NCBI GenBank assembly: GCA_963791325.1
Contig: CAWBRU010000016.1
Span: forward strand, 1-64,000
DNA: 64,000 bases
Reading direction: 5' to 3'
Origin: JBEVJK01 sp963791325
GTDB taxonomy: Bacteria > Pseudomonadota > Alphaproteobacteria > Rhizobiales > Rhizobiaceae
Below the pieces are notes generated by a model, which was given only the letters and a program-made list of their open reading frames with translations, searched no databases and had not been told where the DNA came from. Position numbers and translations under genes: made by a program. Below, one piece after another: positions 1 to 6,223 of the stretch. The stretch's first letter is position 1. The number at the start of each line of letters is the position of its first letter.

Positions 1-128
1 TATCACTGCCGAGCCATAGTCTTTCAGCCTTATTTTGAAATGGATTTCCCCTTCTTTGTATCTACGGTATCCTCCTGCATGTCTTTTCACACACTCGATT
101 TCCGGATACCGAGGCTGCTGAGTCCCAA

Positions 129-440
129 TCACGTCTTATTCCCTCCTTGTCGATCCTTGCGCATGGCGGAATTCCGCTTACTCTTCTGGCTCGCCATCCT
201 GGCATTTTCAGCGACGATCTTTGCTGCGCGCCCCCGAGGGAATCGTATGGAGTGCTTCCACTCCTCATAGTCCTCCACGGCAATCAGCACCTTGCCCCCC
301 AGACGTGTGGTTCGCGGGCCGATGTCCATGGCAATCAGCTTGCGCATATGGGTATCGGACACCCCTGCAAGGTGTAGTACCTCAGCCCATGTCAAAAAGT
401 CTCTGGTTGTTTTTGGTTCTTCTTTGGTTTCTTCTACCAT
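129..440 (-). CDS. Small helix-turn-helix (AlpA/excisionase-like) protein
   Basis: This 103-aa protein probably binds DNA. Residues 15-60 read like a MerR/AlpA-type winged helix: TWAEVLHLAGV, then MRKLIAMDIGP, then RLGGKVLIAVEDYEEW, the usual pattern of an excisionase that contacts DNA and ends with a tryptophan. The tail is rich in Lys/Arg and may add non-specific DNA contact. The start is supported by an AAGAGGC Shine-Dalgarno a few bases upstream. It lies in the cargo of the integrative element, so a directionality factor or regulator is likely; family membership is inferred from pattern only. Nothing supportable was seen in positions 1-128. Confidence 0.55.
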   Translation of the reverse strand: MVEETKEEPKTTRDFLTWAEVLHLAGVSDTHMRKLIAMDIGPRTTRLGGKVLIAVEDYEEWKHSIRFPRGRAAKIVAENARMASQKSKRNSAMRKDRQGGNKT

Positions 441-531
441 AGGTTTGCCTCTTAGTTGTAGCGTTTAATAGTATAACGCCGCGCGCGGCCCTACGTAAAC
501 CTATAAATAGGCTTTGGCGAAATCGCAGAAA

Positions 532-559
532 GCTTGCGTCACCGTTGAATAACACAAGC
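532..559. repeat. Hairpin A, 3' of the 575-952 gene
   Basis: Arms GCTTGCGT (532-539) and ACACAAGC (552-559) pair with one C/A mismatch. It lies about 15 bases past the stop codon of the neighbouring minus-strand gene. It is related to the hairpins at 991-1020 and 1353-1380, and the 10-12 bases that follow (TCTACTG...GC) are shared with the latter. It may be a terminator or a duplicated junction sequence. Confidence 0.6.
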
Positions 560-574
560 TCTACTGCTGGCGAA

Positions 575-952
575 CTATTCGGCAACTGGTACTAGCCGCT
601 TAGCGTCTTTCATAAGGTCAAATATCTCACCAATCCAAAATTGGTGCGAGTTGCAGCAGGTATGGTCCTTGTCGGAGACTCTCAACTCATCAACAAGGGG
701 AAAAAAGACTAGATCGAGTTCTTTGTGGCAGCGAGCGCGAAACCGCTCGTAGTCTACCACGTCTGCCACGGGCCACCGAACGTCCCAGGTGATATCCAAG
801 TCCCCTGCTGTCTCGGGAATATCTTCATCGTGATTGATACAAGTTCCCGTAATCTTAAGCTCCCATTCTGCGCCCCAATTAGTGTGTTCTGAAACACCGT
901 GGATAACTAGATTACTGAGAGAGGGAACATATATAGTCGAGTAGTATTTCAT
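575..952 (-). CDS. Hypothetical element-borne protein (125 aa)
   Basis: I do not recognise this family. The start is set at the Met-Lys-Tyr-Tyr codon at 952 because AAAGGAAG sits just upstream, and the longer frame runs through a hairpin and another gene's end. The protein is acidic and rich in Trp, Asp and His, with a possible beta-rich first half (WELKITGTCI, then LDITWDVRW) and no signal peptide or membrane segment. It is flanked 5' by hairpin B and 3' by hairpin A, the same arrangement as the two genes upstream of it. Function unknown. Confidence 0.55.
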   Translation of the reverse strand: MKYYSTIYVPSLSNLVIHGVSEHTNWGAEWELKITGTCINHDEDIPETAGDLDITWDVRWPVADVVDYERFRARCHKELDLVFFPLVDELRVSDKDHTCCNSHQFWIGEIFDLMKDAKRLVPVAE

Positions 953-990
953 CAGAAGCTTCCTTTGGTTCCTCTGTAATGTTCTGCCCC

Positions 991-1020
991 GCTCGCGTTG
1001 CCGTCCTCGAGGACGCGAGC
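991..1020. repeat. Hairpin B, 3' of the 1027-1281 gene
   Basis: Perfect 8-bp arms GCTCGCGT (991-998) and ACGCGAGC (1013-1020) enclose a loop containing the palindrome CCTCGAGG. It begins six bases after the stop codon of the minus-strand gene at 1027-1281, and its arm sequence differs from hairpins A and C by one transition. Confidence 0.65.
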
Positions 1021-1026
1021 TTTGTT

Positions 1027-1281
1027 CTACGACCCAAGCGGATAGTCGCCACTGCCGTACACCGCATCCAACGCATAGGGAGGGATGTAGAAGTAGATAT
1101 TGCACTTGTCCCAGGGGTTGAAGCCGAACTTCTCGACCATCTCAGCGGCGAAGGCATTAAAGTCCTTGCCCTCGTAGTAGGCGAAGAAGCCTTCGGGATA
1201 GTCGTCAGACAATGGTCTCCGATTCCTCTCAAATTCCTCCCAGAGTTTTTCCGCTTCCTTCTTGGATAGTTTCTTTGCCAT
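1027..1281 (-). CDS. Hypothetical small acidic protein (84 aa)
   Basis: The protein starts with a lysine-rich amphipathic helix (KKLSKKEAEKLWEEF) and continues with an aromatic-rich acidic region (FFAYYEGKDF, then NIYFYIPPYALDAVYG). A strong Shine-Dalgarno, AAAGGAGG, sits nine bases before the ATG, so the start is well supported. I know no family with this pattern. It is part of a run of small minus-strand genes in the element cargo and shares its leader sequence with the gene at 1394-1618. Confidence 0.65.
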   Translation of the reverse strand: MAKKLSKKEAEKLWEEFERNRRPLSDDYPEGFFAYYEGKDFNAFAAEMVEKFGFNPWDKCNIYFYIPPYALDAVYGSGDYPLGS

Positions 1282-1290
1282 GGTTCATTC

Positions 1291-1322
1291 CTCCTTTGGG
1301 CATTGCTACGCACTCCCACGCC
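1291..1322 (-). repeat. Shared leader repeat, copy 1 (contains Shine-Dalgarno)
   Basis: This 32-base stretch matches 1629-1660 at 29 of 32 positions. Each copy ends a few bases upstream of a start codon and supplies the AAAGGAG Shine-Dalgarno, so both genes carry the same translation leader. Confidence 0.7.
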
Positions 1323-1338
1323 CCTGGCAGGGGCGTGG
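1316..1338. repeat. Perfect 10-bp palindrome in the leader
   Basis: Arms CCACGCCCCT (1316-1325) and AGGGGCGTGG (1329-1338) are separated by GGC. It overlaps the end of leader copy 1 and has no counterpart in copy 2. It could be an RNA hairpin upstream of the small gene or an operator. Confidence 0.6.
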
Positions 1339-1352
1339 ATTGGTCACGGGGA

Positions 1353-1380
1353 GCTTGCGTTACTGTTGAGCAACGCAAGC
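1353..1380. repeat. Hairpin C, 3' of the 1394-1618 gene
   Basis: Perfect 9-bp arms GCTTGCGTT (1353-1361) and AACGCAAGC (1372-1380) lie 13 bases past the stop codon of the minus-strand gene. The arms and the following TCTACTGTTAGC resemble hairpin A. Confidence 0.65.
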
Positions 1381-1393
1381 TCTACTGTTAGCT

Positions 1394-1618
1394 TCATTCA
1401 GCTTCAATCATAACTGAAGCTGAGCCGTCTTCGCGGAACTTCACGTTGAACGAAAGTTCGTTTAGCCGCCAATCATCAACGTGCGTCAACCAAATAGCGC
1501 CAATCGCTGTGAGGAGCTTGGTGAGAGCGTCAATTCCCTGTACTTGGCAGTCCAGGACGATAGGTGATTGGTTGCTGTTGGCCGAAGCGGCTGTGTCATC
1601 CGTATGTGTTTCCAGCAT
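1394..1618 (-). CDS. Hypothetical small protein (74 aa)
   Basis: The start is placed at the Met-Leu-Glu-Thr codon at 1618 because AAAGGAG lies nine bases upstream within a leader also found before the 1027-1281 gene. The first 20 residues are rich in Thr, Ser, Asp and Asn; the rest alternates hydrophobic and polar residues (ALTKLLTAIGAIW, LSFNVKF) and ends in acidic residues, suggesting a small alpha/beta fold. No known family is recognised. Confidence 0.55.
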   Translation of the reverse strand: MLETHTDDTAASANSNQSPIVLDCQVQGIDALTKLLTAIGAIWLTHVDDWRLNELSFNVKFREDGSASVMIEAE

Positions 1619-1628
1619 TGTGTCGTTT

Positions 1629-1660
1629 CTCCTTTGGGTAATGCTACGCACTCCCGCGCC
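1629..1660 (-). repeat. Shared leader repeat, copy 2
   Basis: Second copy of the 32-base leader at 1291-1322 (29/32 identical), ending just upstream of the gene at 1394-1618. Confidence 0.7.
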
Positions 1661-1713
1661 AAGCATCTAAGCGCAGGTCGTTCTTGCACGTCCACGGTTA
1701 TAAAAAGGGGTGT

Positions 1714-2103
1714 TTATTTACCCTTGAGCGCGTTGCGAATGCTGTCGGGCGTGAGTCCGTACACGGCGGCGACGGCATCAATCGCCGCTGTTTTAGTCAC
1801 CTTCGTCCTCTTCATTTCGAGGCTGACTAGATGTTTTAGGAGAACCCGTCGCAACTGCTTGTTGGCCTTGCCCCACAGGGTCAGTTCCGGACGGCCCGCC
1901 TGTCGGGGCTCGACCAGCCGGGCGATTTCCTCACGGACCTCAGCAGATGGCAGCTGTCCGCTGCGCAGTAGCACCGCATAGGCTCGCCGTTCGCTGTCGG
2001 TGGTACCGGAGAAGAGTGGCTTGATCCGGAAGACCTCGGTGGGACCGGTGGAGGGTGGCTCAATCAGGAAATCGTCATCGATCAGGAAGTCGTCATCGTC
2101 CAT
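1714..2103 (-). CDS. Hypothetical protein with acidic N-terminal repeat
   Basis: A 129-aa protein of unknown family. It begins with a duplicated DDDFLI motif (residues 3-14), then a helical basic middle and a C-terminal segment (AIDAVAAVYGLTPDSIRNAL) that has the spacing of a small helix-turn-helix. The mix of an acidic tail and a basic helical body suggests DNA or protein binding, but this is inference. It lies in the cargo of the integrative element, upstream of the smaller genes on the same strand. Confidence 0.55.
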   Translation of the reverse strand: MDDDDFLIDDDFLIEPPSTGPTEVFRIKPLFSGTTDSERRAYAVLLRSGQLPSAEVREEIARLVEPRQAGRPELTLWGKANKQLRRVLLKHLVSLEMKRTKVTKTAAIDAVAAVYGLTPDSIRNALKGK

Positions 2104-2178
2104 CGAAGCACCATAGCGGATAAGTAGCCCTAAATGAAACTGTTGAAGATACGGCTTAGGGAGTCGCTAAAAAACCGA

Positions 2179-2263
2179 CGCTGGGAGCGCCGTAGCGCGC
2201 ACGGGCGGCCCGCCGCCCTAGTCTACCGGCCGCCCCTCCGTCGGAGCCTACGGCTTCCCAGCG
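2179..2263. repeat. Long imperfect inverted repeat
   Basis: The arm CGCTGGGAGCGCCGTAG at 2179-2195 pairs with CCTACGGCTTCCCAGCG at about 2247-2263 over some 17 bp with few mismatches, and the interior contains a second hairpin (GGGCGG/CCGCCC). It lies just past the stop of the 61-aa ORF that follows the integrase gene. It could be a strong terminator or an element-specific structure. Confidence 0.6.
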
Positions 2264-2281
2264 CGGCGGCGGGGCCTAAAG

Positions 2282-2467
2282 CTACTCGTGGCGGGGCTTG
2301 GCAAACCCGCCAACGTTTGCCAACGGGTTGGGATCTTCGTTGTCCGGGTCCGGCACAACGCGCTCACTGGGGTTGACCCAGAGCACATTGTCGCTGGTCC
2401 AATCGCCAAATCTCTCGCTGCCGGGGTACGGCTTGGGCTGCTTCGGCAGTTTCGGTTTCTTGCTCAT
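2282..2467 (-). CDS. Small protein translationally coupled to integrase (61 aa)
   Basis: Its ATG overlaps the integrase stop codon in an ATGA arrangement (2464-2467), which strongly suggests coupled translation. The protein opens with a Lys/Pro-rich stretch (KKPKLPKQPKPYPG), followed by an acidic, Trp/Asn-containing body (DWTSDNVLWVNPSERV). No domain is recognised. The coupling suggests it accompanies recombination, for example as a small accessory factor, but this is inference. Confidence 0.55.
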   Translation of the reverse strand: MSKKPKLPKQPKPYPGSERFGDWTSDNVLWVNPSERVVPDPDNEDPNPLANVGGFAKPRHE

Positions 2468-3762
2468 CCGGCCTTCTCCATGGGCACAATGTTGGATTCC
2501 TCCGGAGAGCCGAAGCGCGGCGCGTGCTTGGCGAACATCTCGTCTTTGTACGATTGCGTCAGATGCCCATAATGCTTCTCGACCATTCGCGTGTCGGCGT
2601 GGCCAAGGTTCTCGGCCACCAGCAGCAACGGCAAACCGGACATGACGGCCTGGCTGGCCCAGGTGTGCCGCAACTGATGAATGCCGATCGGCGTCAGCTT
2701 TGCGGCCTCGCAAGCCGCACGCATTGGGCGGGCCTGGTGCGAAGGACCCCAGGGCTGCGCGTCCGGCCGCAGCAGTAGCGTCTCTCCGGAGGGGCGGCCG
2801 AGCGTCAGTTGCTGGAAGAACGCAACGGCCTCCTCTTGGAGCCGGATGTCGCGGGGCTTGCCGCTCTTCGATTTGCGGATGACCAGCCGGTTCCGCTGGA
2901 AGTCGGCCACCACGAGCCGGCAGAGCTCCCCGTAGCGCGCGCCGGTATAAAGGGCGGCGCGGACTACCGCGCGGAAGTCAGGGGGAGCGGCGTTTATCAA
3001 CCGTTGGGCCTCTTGCGGCGACAGGAAGCCCGGACGGGCCACGTCCACCTTGCCGAACGGCTCCAGGCGACGCCAAGCGGTATCGTCGTGGAGGCGACCG
3101 GCCTTAAAGGCGCGGTTCAGCGCGGCTTTGAGCACCGTGACCGTGCGGTTCACGGTTGCACGCCGGGCACGCTGCTCGTCCGGAGTCAGCGGGGCGTCGC
3201 GCCAGCGCTGCGGCTTGTCCTTCGCGGTGCGCAACCGGGCAGGCTCGGCCGCCATGGCATCGCGCCAACGGACCAGGCGGTGCGTGGTCAGCTCGTCAAC
3301 CTGAAGCCGACCCAGCGCCGGTAAGATGTGGACGCGAATCCGCCGCTCAGCGTGGTCGGCCGGTTGGCCGTGCGCCTTCAGGTGCCGCAGGTAGCTAGTG
3401 GTCACGTCCTGCACGGTGAGCGGCCCGGTGTGGGTCCCCGCCTTCTTGGCCTTCAGCTGCTTGTCGTGGGTGTCGAGCGCCTTCTGCTGCGCCTGGGTGA
3501 AGGTGAGGATGTGCTCGCCATCTGGCGCTTGGAGGTCGTCCGCGATGCCAATGTTCTTCTTGGTGTGGCGCGGCTTGCCCTCTTCGTTGAGCCCCAGATA
3601 GGTCTGCGTGATCCACTTGCCCGCCTCGCCCGCCTTGGTCTTGCTGTAGAGCAGCGTCAGCTGCTTGGGCTTCAGCGCTCGCGGATAAGCGGCGGGCTGC
3701 ACGCGCAGCCGCGCTCGCGCGGTCTTCGTTGTGATGTCTGTTTTGTCACTCTTCGTTGCCAA
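2464..3762 (-). CDS. Tyrosine recombinase / site-specific integrase
   Basis: This 432-aa enzyme should catalyse integration and excision of the element at the tRNA-Glu site. The C-terminal catalytic domain shows the expected residues: Arg in TGARYGEL (about residue 270), Lys in KSGKPR, HxxR in HQLRHTW, a second His in LGHADT, and the nucleophile Tyr in KHYGHL. Residues 110-200 match a core-binding (SAM-like) domain, and the first 100 residues a lysine-rich arm-binding region. The gene ends in an ATGA overlap with a 61-aa ORF and starts 173 bases from the tRNA fragment, with paired repeats between. Confidence 0.93.
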   Translation of the reverse strand: MATKSDKTDITTKTARARLRVQPAAYPRALKPKQLTLLYSKTKAGEAGKWITQTYLGLNEEGKPRHTKKNIGIADDLQAPDGEHILTFTQAQQKALDTHDKQLKAKKAGTHTGPLTVQDVTTSYLRHLKAHGQPADHAERRIRVHILPALGRLQVDELTTHRLVRWRDAMAAEPARLRTAKDKPQRWRDAPLTPDEQRARRATVNRTVTVLKAALNRAFKAGRLHDDTAWRRLEPFGKVDVARPGFLSPQEAQRLINAAPPDFRAVVRAALYTGARYGELCRLVVADFQRNRLVIRKSKSGKPRDIRLQEEAVAFFQQLTLGRPSGETLLLRPDAQPWGPSHQARPMRAACEAAKLTPIGIHQLRHTWASQAVMSGLPLLLVAENLGHADTRMVEKHYGHLTQSYKDEMFAKHAPRFGSPEESNIVPMEKAG

Positions 3763-3798
3763 TTTTTTATGCCTCTTGTTGCCCCTGGGCCCACCCCC

Positions 3799-3915
3799 AG
3801 GCTAAAACAAGGCTAAACTAATTGGACGGCCCGCGCTAGCCCGCGCTATTACGCAGTAGGAAAATAAATTCATCTATTCAATGATCTAGAGAGAACACCG
3901 CGTAGCATCGCGTAG
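3799..3915. repeat. Paired short direct repeats, candidate integrase arm sites
   Basis: Three pairs of direct repeats lie between integrase and att: AGGCTAAA at 3799-3806 and 3810-3817; GCCCGCGCTA at 3829-3838 and 3839-3848; CGCGTAG at 3899-3905 and 3909-3915. Each pair is spaced 10-11 bases, one helical turn. Arm-type sites of tyrosine integrases often have this form. Confidence 0.45.
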
Positions 3916-3934
3916 TAGCTAAGGGTTGAGAAAT

Positions 3935-3982
3935 GGCCCTCTCACGGCGCAAACAGGGGTTCGATTCCCCTTGGGCGTGCCA
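3935..3982 (+). tRNA. 3' fragment of tRNA-Glu (CTC), attachment site (att)
   Basis: The bases CTCTCAC (anticodon loop, CTC), then a T-arm AGGGG-TTCGATT-CCCCT, a 3' acceptor strand and terminal GCCA match the 3' half of a tRNA-Glu. The 5' half is missing: the upstream bases cannot form the D arm or the acceptor partner. This is the usual direct-repeat copy left when an element integrates into a tRNA 3' end. The intact tRNA-Glu should lie left of the window, and the host chromosome resumes after 3982. Confidence 0.7.
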
Positions 3983-4098
3983 GCAACTCCAATGATTTAG
4001 CACTTTGTTCGCCGAATACGTCGACTATCCGTCGAAGAGCATGAATGCACGCTGGCGGCAGATCAGGGGCCGCCCGTGTGAGATCCTGTCGGGCGCCA

Positions 4099-4755
4099 TC
4101 ATTCCGGTAGCACCTGACAGACCAGGGCGAACGCACGGCGCGGCCTGTCGGTTCGATTGGCGCCCGCCCGATGCATGGTCAAGCAGCTATGGACGGAGAC
4201 GTCGCCGAGGTTCAATGGACAGCTCACTGCACCTTCCACGCCGGCCGGCTCGGCCACAAAATGGTGCCCGTGGAGCGTGTGCTCAAATACTCCGTCCCGA
4301 TGAGAACCAGGCAGAAATTCCAGACAGCCGCTCTCGGTCGTCGCAGGATCAAGCGGTAGCCACACAGTGCCGCCGTGATACGGCGGCGGACGGTAGGCGG
4401 CGTCCTGGTGCCATGGCGTGATGTCGGCTCCGGAGGGCTTCAGGAAGCAGCGCCAGCCGCAGAGGATCCTGTCTTCCGAGACGTCGAGCAAGGCCGAAAT
4501 GACCCGGCGCGCCTCGCCGACCAGGCGCGAGGTGGCCAGCACCGGAACCCGCGCTTCGGGTGATACCACGGTCACCAGCGGTTCTGGCTGATCTCCCGGC
4601 CTGCGACGTGTCGCCCCTCTCACCGCCGTATCGAAACTCTCTGCCAGTTCCGCGAGTTCGTCGCCCGAGAAGAGATTTCGCAACGTTACGAAACCGTGCT
4701 GGCGGAAGAATGTCGCCTGCTCGGGCGTGGGGGTGGAACGCACAGCCAATTTCAC
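4099..4755 (-). CDS. Phytanoyl-CoA dioxygenase (PhyH) family protein
   Basis: A 218-aa non-haem Fe(II)/2-oxoglutarate-dependent dioxygenase. The iron triad is visible as the HxD of TPWHQDAAY and the distal His of TMHRAGAN, with the 2-oxoglutarate-binding Arg shortly after (NRTDRPRRA). The stretch GGTVWLPLDPATTESGCLEF is typical of the family. Its start overlaps the stop of the SagB-type gene by four bases (ATGA), so it belongs to the RiPP operon and is probably a tailoring hydroxylase acting on the modified peptide or on a building block. The actual substrate cannot be read from sequence. Confidence 0.85.
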   Translation of the reverse strand: MKLAVRSTPTPEQATFFRQHGFVTLRNLFSGDELAELAESFDTAVRGATRRRPGDQPEPLVTVVSPEARVPVLATSRLVGEARRVISALLDVSEDRILCGWRCFLKPSGADITPWHQDAAYRPPPYHGGTVWLPLDPATTESGCLEFLPGSHRDGVFEHTLHGHHFVAEPAGVEGAVSCPLNLGDVSVHSCLTMHRAGANRTDRPRRAFALVCQVLPE

Positions 4756-6200
4756 GCGTCCCGTCCGGCAGCATGTCCGAGCACGAATTCAGCCACTGAC
4801 GATTCCTCCCAGAATCTTGTACCGGCCGCGGCGACGAAGCACTCCGCGTCTCCGCCGCCAACGGCACATGAAGCCAGGCCCATCGCTGTCGCCACAAGAT
4901 ACATTGTCTGCAGCAGACCTCCGGCGTCCTTCAGCACGTTGGCATAGCCTATTCCTTCGTACTTCCAAAACATGCGCGCGAAGCGGACGGCGACCACGAT
5001 CAGAACCGGCGGATCGTCCGCGACGGCGCCCGCGGCGCGGGCGCCACTCAGCAATCGGTCAAGATCGGCGTGGCTGGACGCGAGGGCCACCAGCCCGTGG
5101 CCAGAGGGCTCATAACGGTAGAGGTCTCGTGCGAGATCGGCGCAGTGGTGGGCGACGATGTAGAGCTCGAGAGGATGACATCCGCCTGCCCCAGGATAAG
5201 GTCGTCCAATCGGCGCCATCTCCATCGCACCGGTTGCCGGCTGCTGCGGCGGTCGCGTATTGCGCGTCGAGCGATAGAGGAACTCCGATAGGACCGCCTT
5301 GTGGACGGGCTCGCGACCGAACGTTCGCTGCGACCGCCTGGCCTCCAGGATCGCCGTGAAAGACCGATCCGTCGCCGCGCACCTGGCCAGGTCGGGAACC
5401 GGCAAAGGTAGGATGCGTCCCTCGCTCGGGGCGATCGCGGGCGGCGCCGGAATGCGGCCACGGAAGCGGTGCGTTGCGCCGTAGGCGCGCCCCCGCCGCC
5501 CGAGCCGGCTGTGGACATGAAACAAGGCATCCTCCATTTCCCAAAGAGGAAGCCCCCGAGGGTCCGCTTCTCCGTCCGTCTCGCCTGGCAGTGCCAGCGC
5601 GCTTGCGCCCCGCAAAAAGCCCAGGAAAGCGGCTGCTGTTTCCGTCCCCAGTCCTGTCGATGTCGTGAGCTGGTCGACCGTCGAAGGAAGCGCAAGCTGT
5701 GCGACCGCCGCCGACAACCGCGGATCGTGCAGCTGGATTTGAGCTCGGCCAAGCGGCGACCGGAGCACAAGCATCCCGCTCGAAGCGCGAAGAAACGCGA
5801 AGCGCGAGATTGTCACCGGATCGGCGGATCGAAACGGGGTGAGGAGAATGGTCGGGCCTGGCGCCAGCACGGAAATGGTCGCCAAAGGATCTCCGGCGGC
5901 GGATGAAAGCGTGCAGCGCAGGCTTCCGGCGTCAAGCAGCGTTTGCACAAGCAAGGACCAGCGAGCAAGGGCTCCCAGGCCCTCCGTTTCGCGGACGTAG
6001 CTGGCTGCGTATTCCTCGTCCACGCCATCGGCCAACCACGCCGCAGCATCGCGCAGGGCGCGCGTCAAGCCGCCCAACGGGACTGCCCAAGCTTGCCAAT
6101 ACACGCTGACCTGGTTCTCCTCGCCAGGCCGGGCCTCTATTCGAGCTCCTTCGGCCAGCTGCAGTTTGAGAAGTGGTGTACCGCTATCGACTTTCGTCAC
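4752..6200 (-). CDS. SagB-type (TOMM) FMN-dependent dehydrogenase
   Basis: In TOMM pathways this enzyme oxidises azolines made by the cyclodehydratase to azoles. The C-terminal part is a nitroreductase fold with the SagB signature RPYPGAGGCHPLELYIVAH and, later, KDAGGLLQTMYLVATAMGL. The N-terminal 250 residues are a family-specific extension. I place the start at a GTG at 6200 (482 aa), preceded by AAAGG and just past the upstream stop at 6224; a longer frame reaches 6281 but would overlap the cyclodehydratase by 58 bases. It is followed by an overlapping dioxygenase gene. Confidence 0.88.
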   Translation of the reverse strand: MTKVDSGTPLLKLQLAEGARIEARPGEENQVSVYWQAWAVPLGGLTRALRDAAAWLADGVDEEYAASYVRETEGLGALARWSLLVQTLLDAGSLRCTLSSAAGDPLATISVLAPGPTILLTPFRSADPVTISRFAFLRASSGMLVLRSPLGRAQIQLHDPRLSAAVAQLALPSTVDQLTTSTGLGTETAAAFLGFLRGASALALPGETDGEADPRGLPLWEMEDALFHVHSRLGRRGRAYGATHRFRGRIPAPPAIAPSEGRILPLPVPDLARCAATDRSFTAILEARRSQRTFGREPVHKAVLSEFLYRSTRNTRPPQQPATGAMEMAPIGRPYPGAGGCHPLELYIVAHHCADLARDLYRYEPSGHGLVALASSHADLDRLLSGARAAGAVADDPPVLIVVAVRFARMFWKYEGIGYANVLKDAGGLLQTMYLVATAMGLASCAVGGGDAECFVAAAGTRFWEESSVAEFVLGHAAGRDA

Positions 6201-6223
6201 GGGACCTTTACCGGGTCGCTGGA

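Noticed and set aside
532..1380. Integron attC sites at the hairpins
   Set aside because: No convincing RYYYAAC/GTTRRRY core pairs or the R''-L''-L'-R' layout were found, and no integron integrase is present.
3940..4136. Intact tRNA at the element junction
   Set aside because: Only the anticodon loop and 3' half can be folded; the 5' acceptor and D arm are absent.
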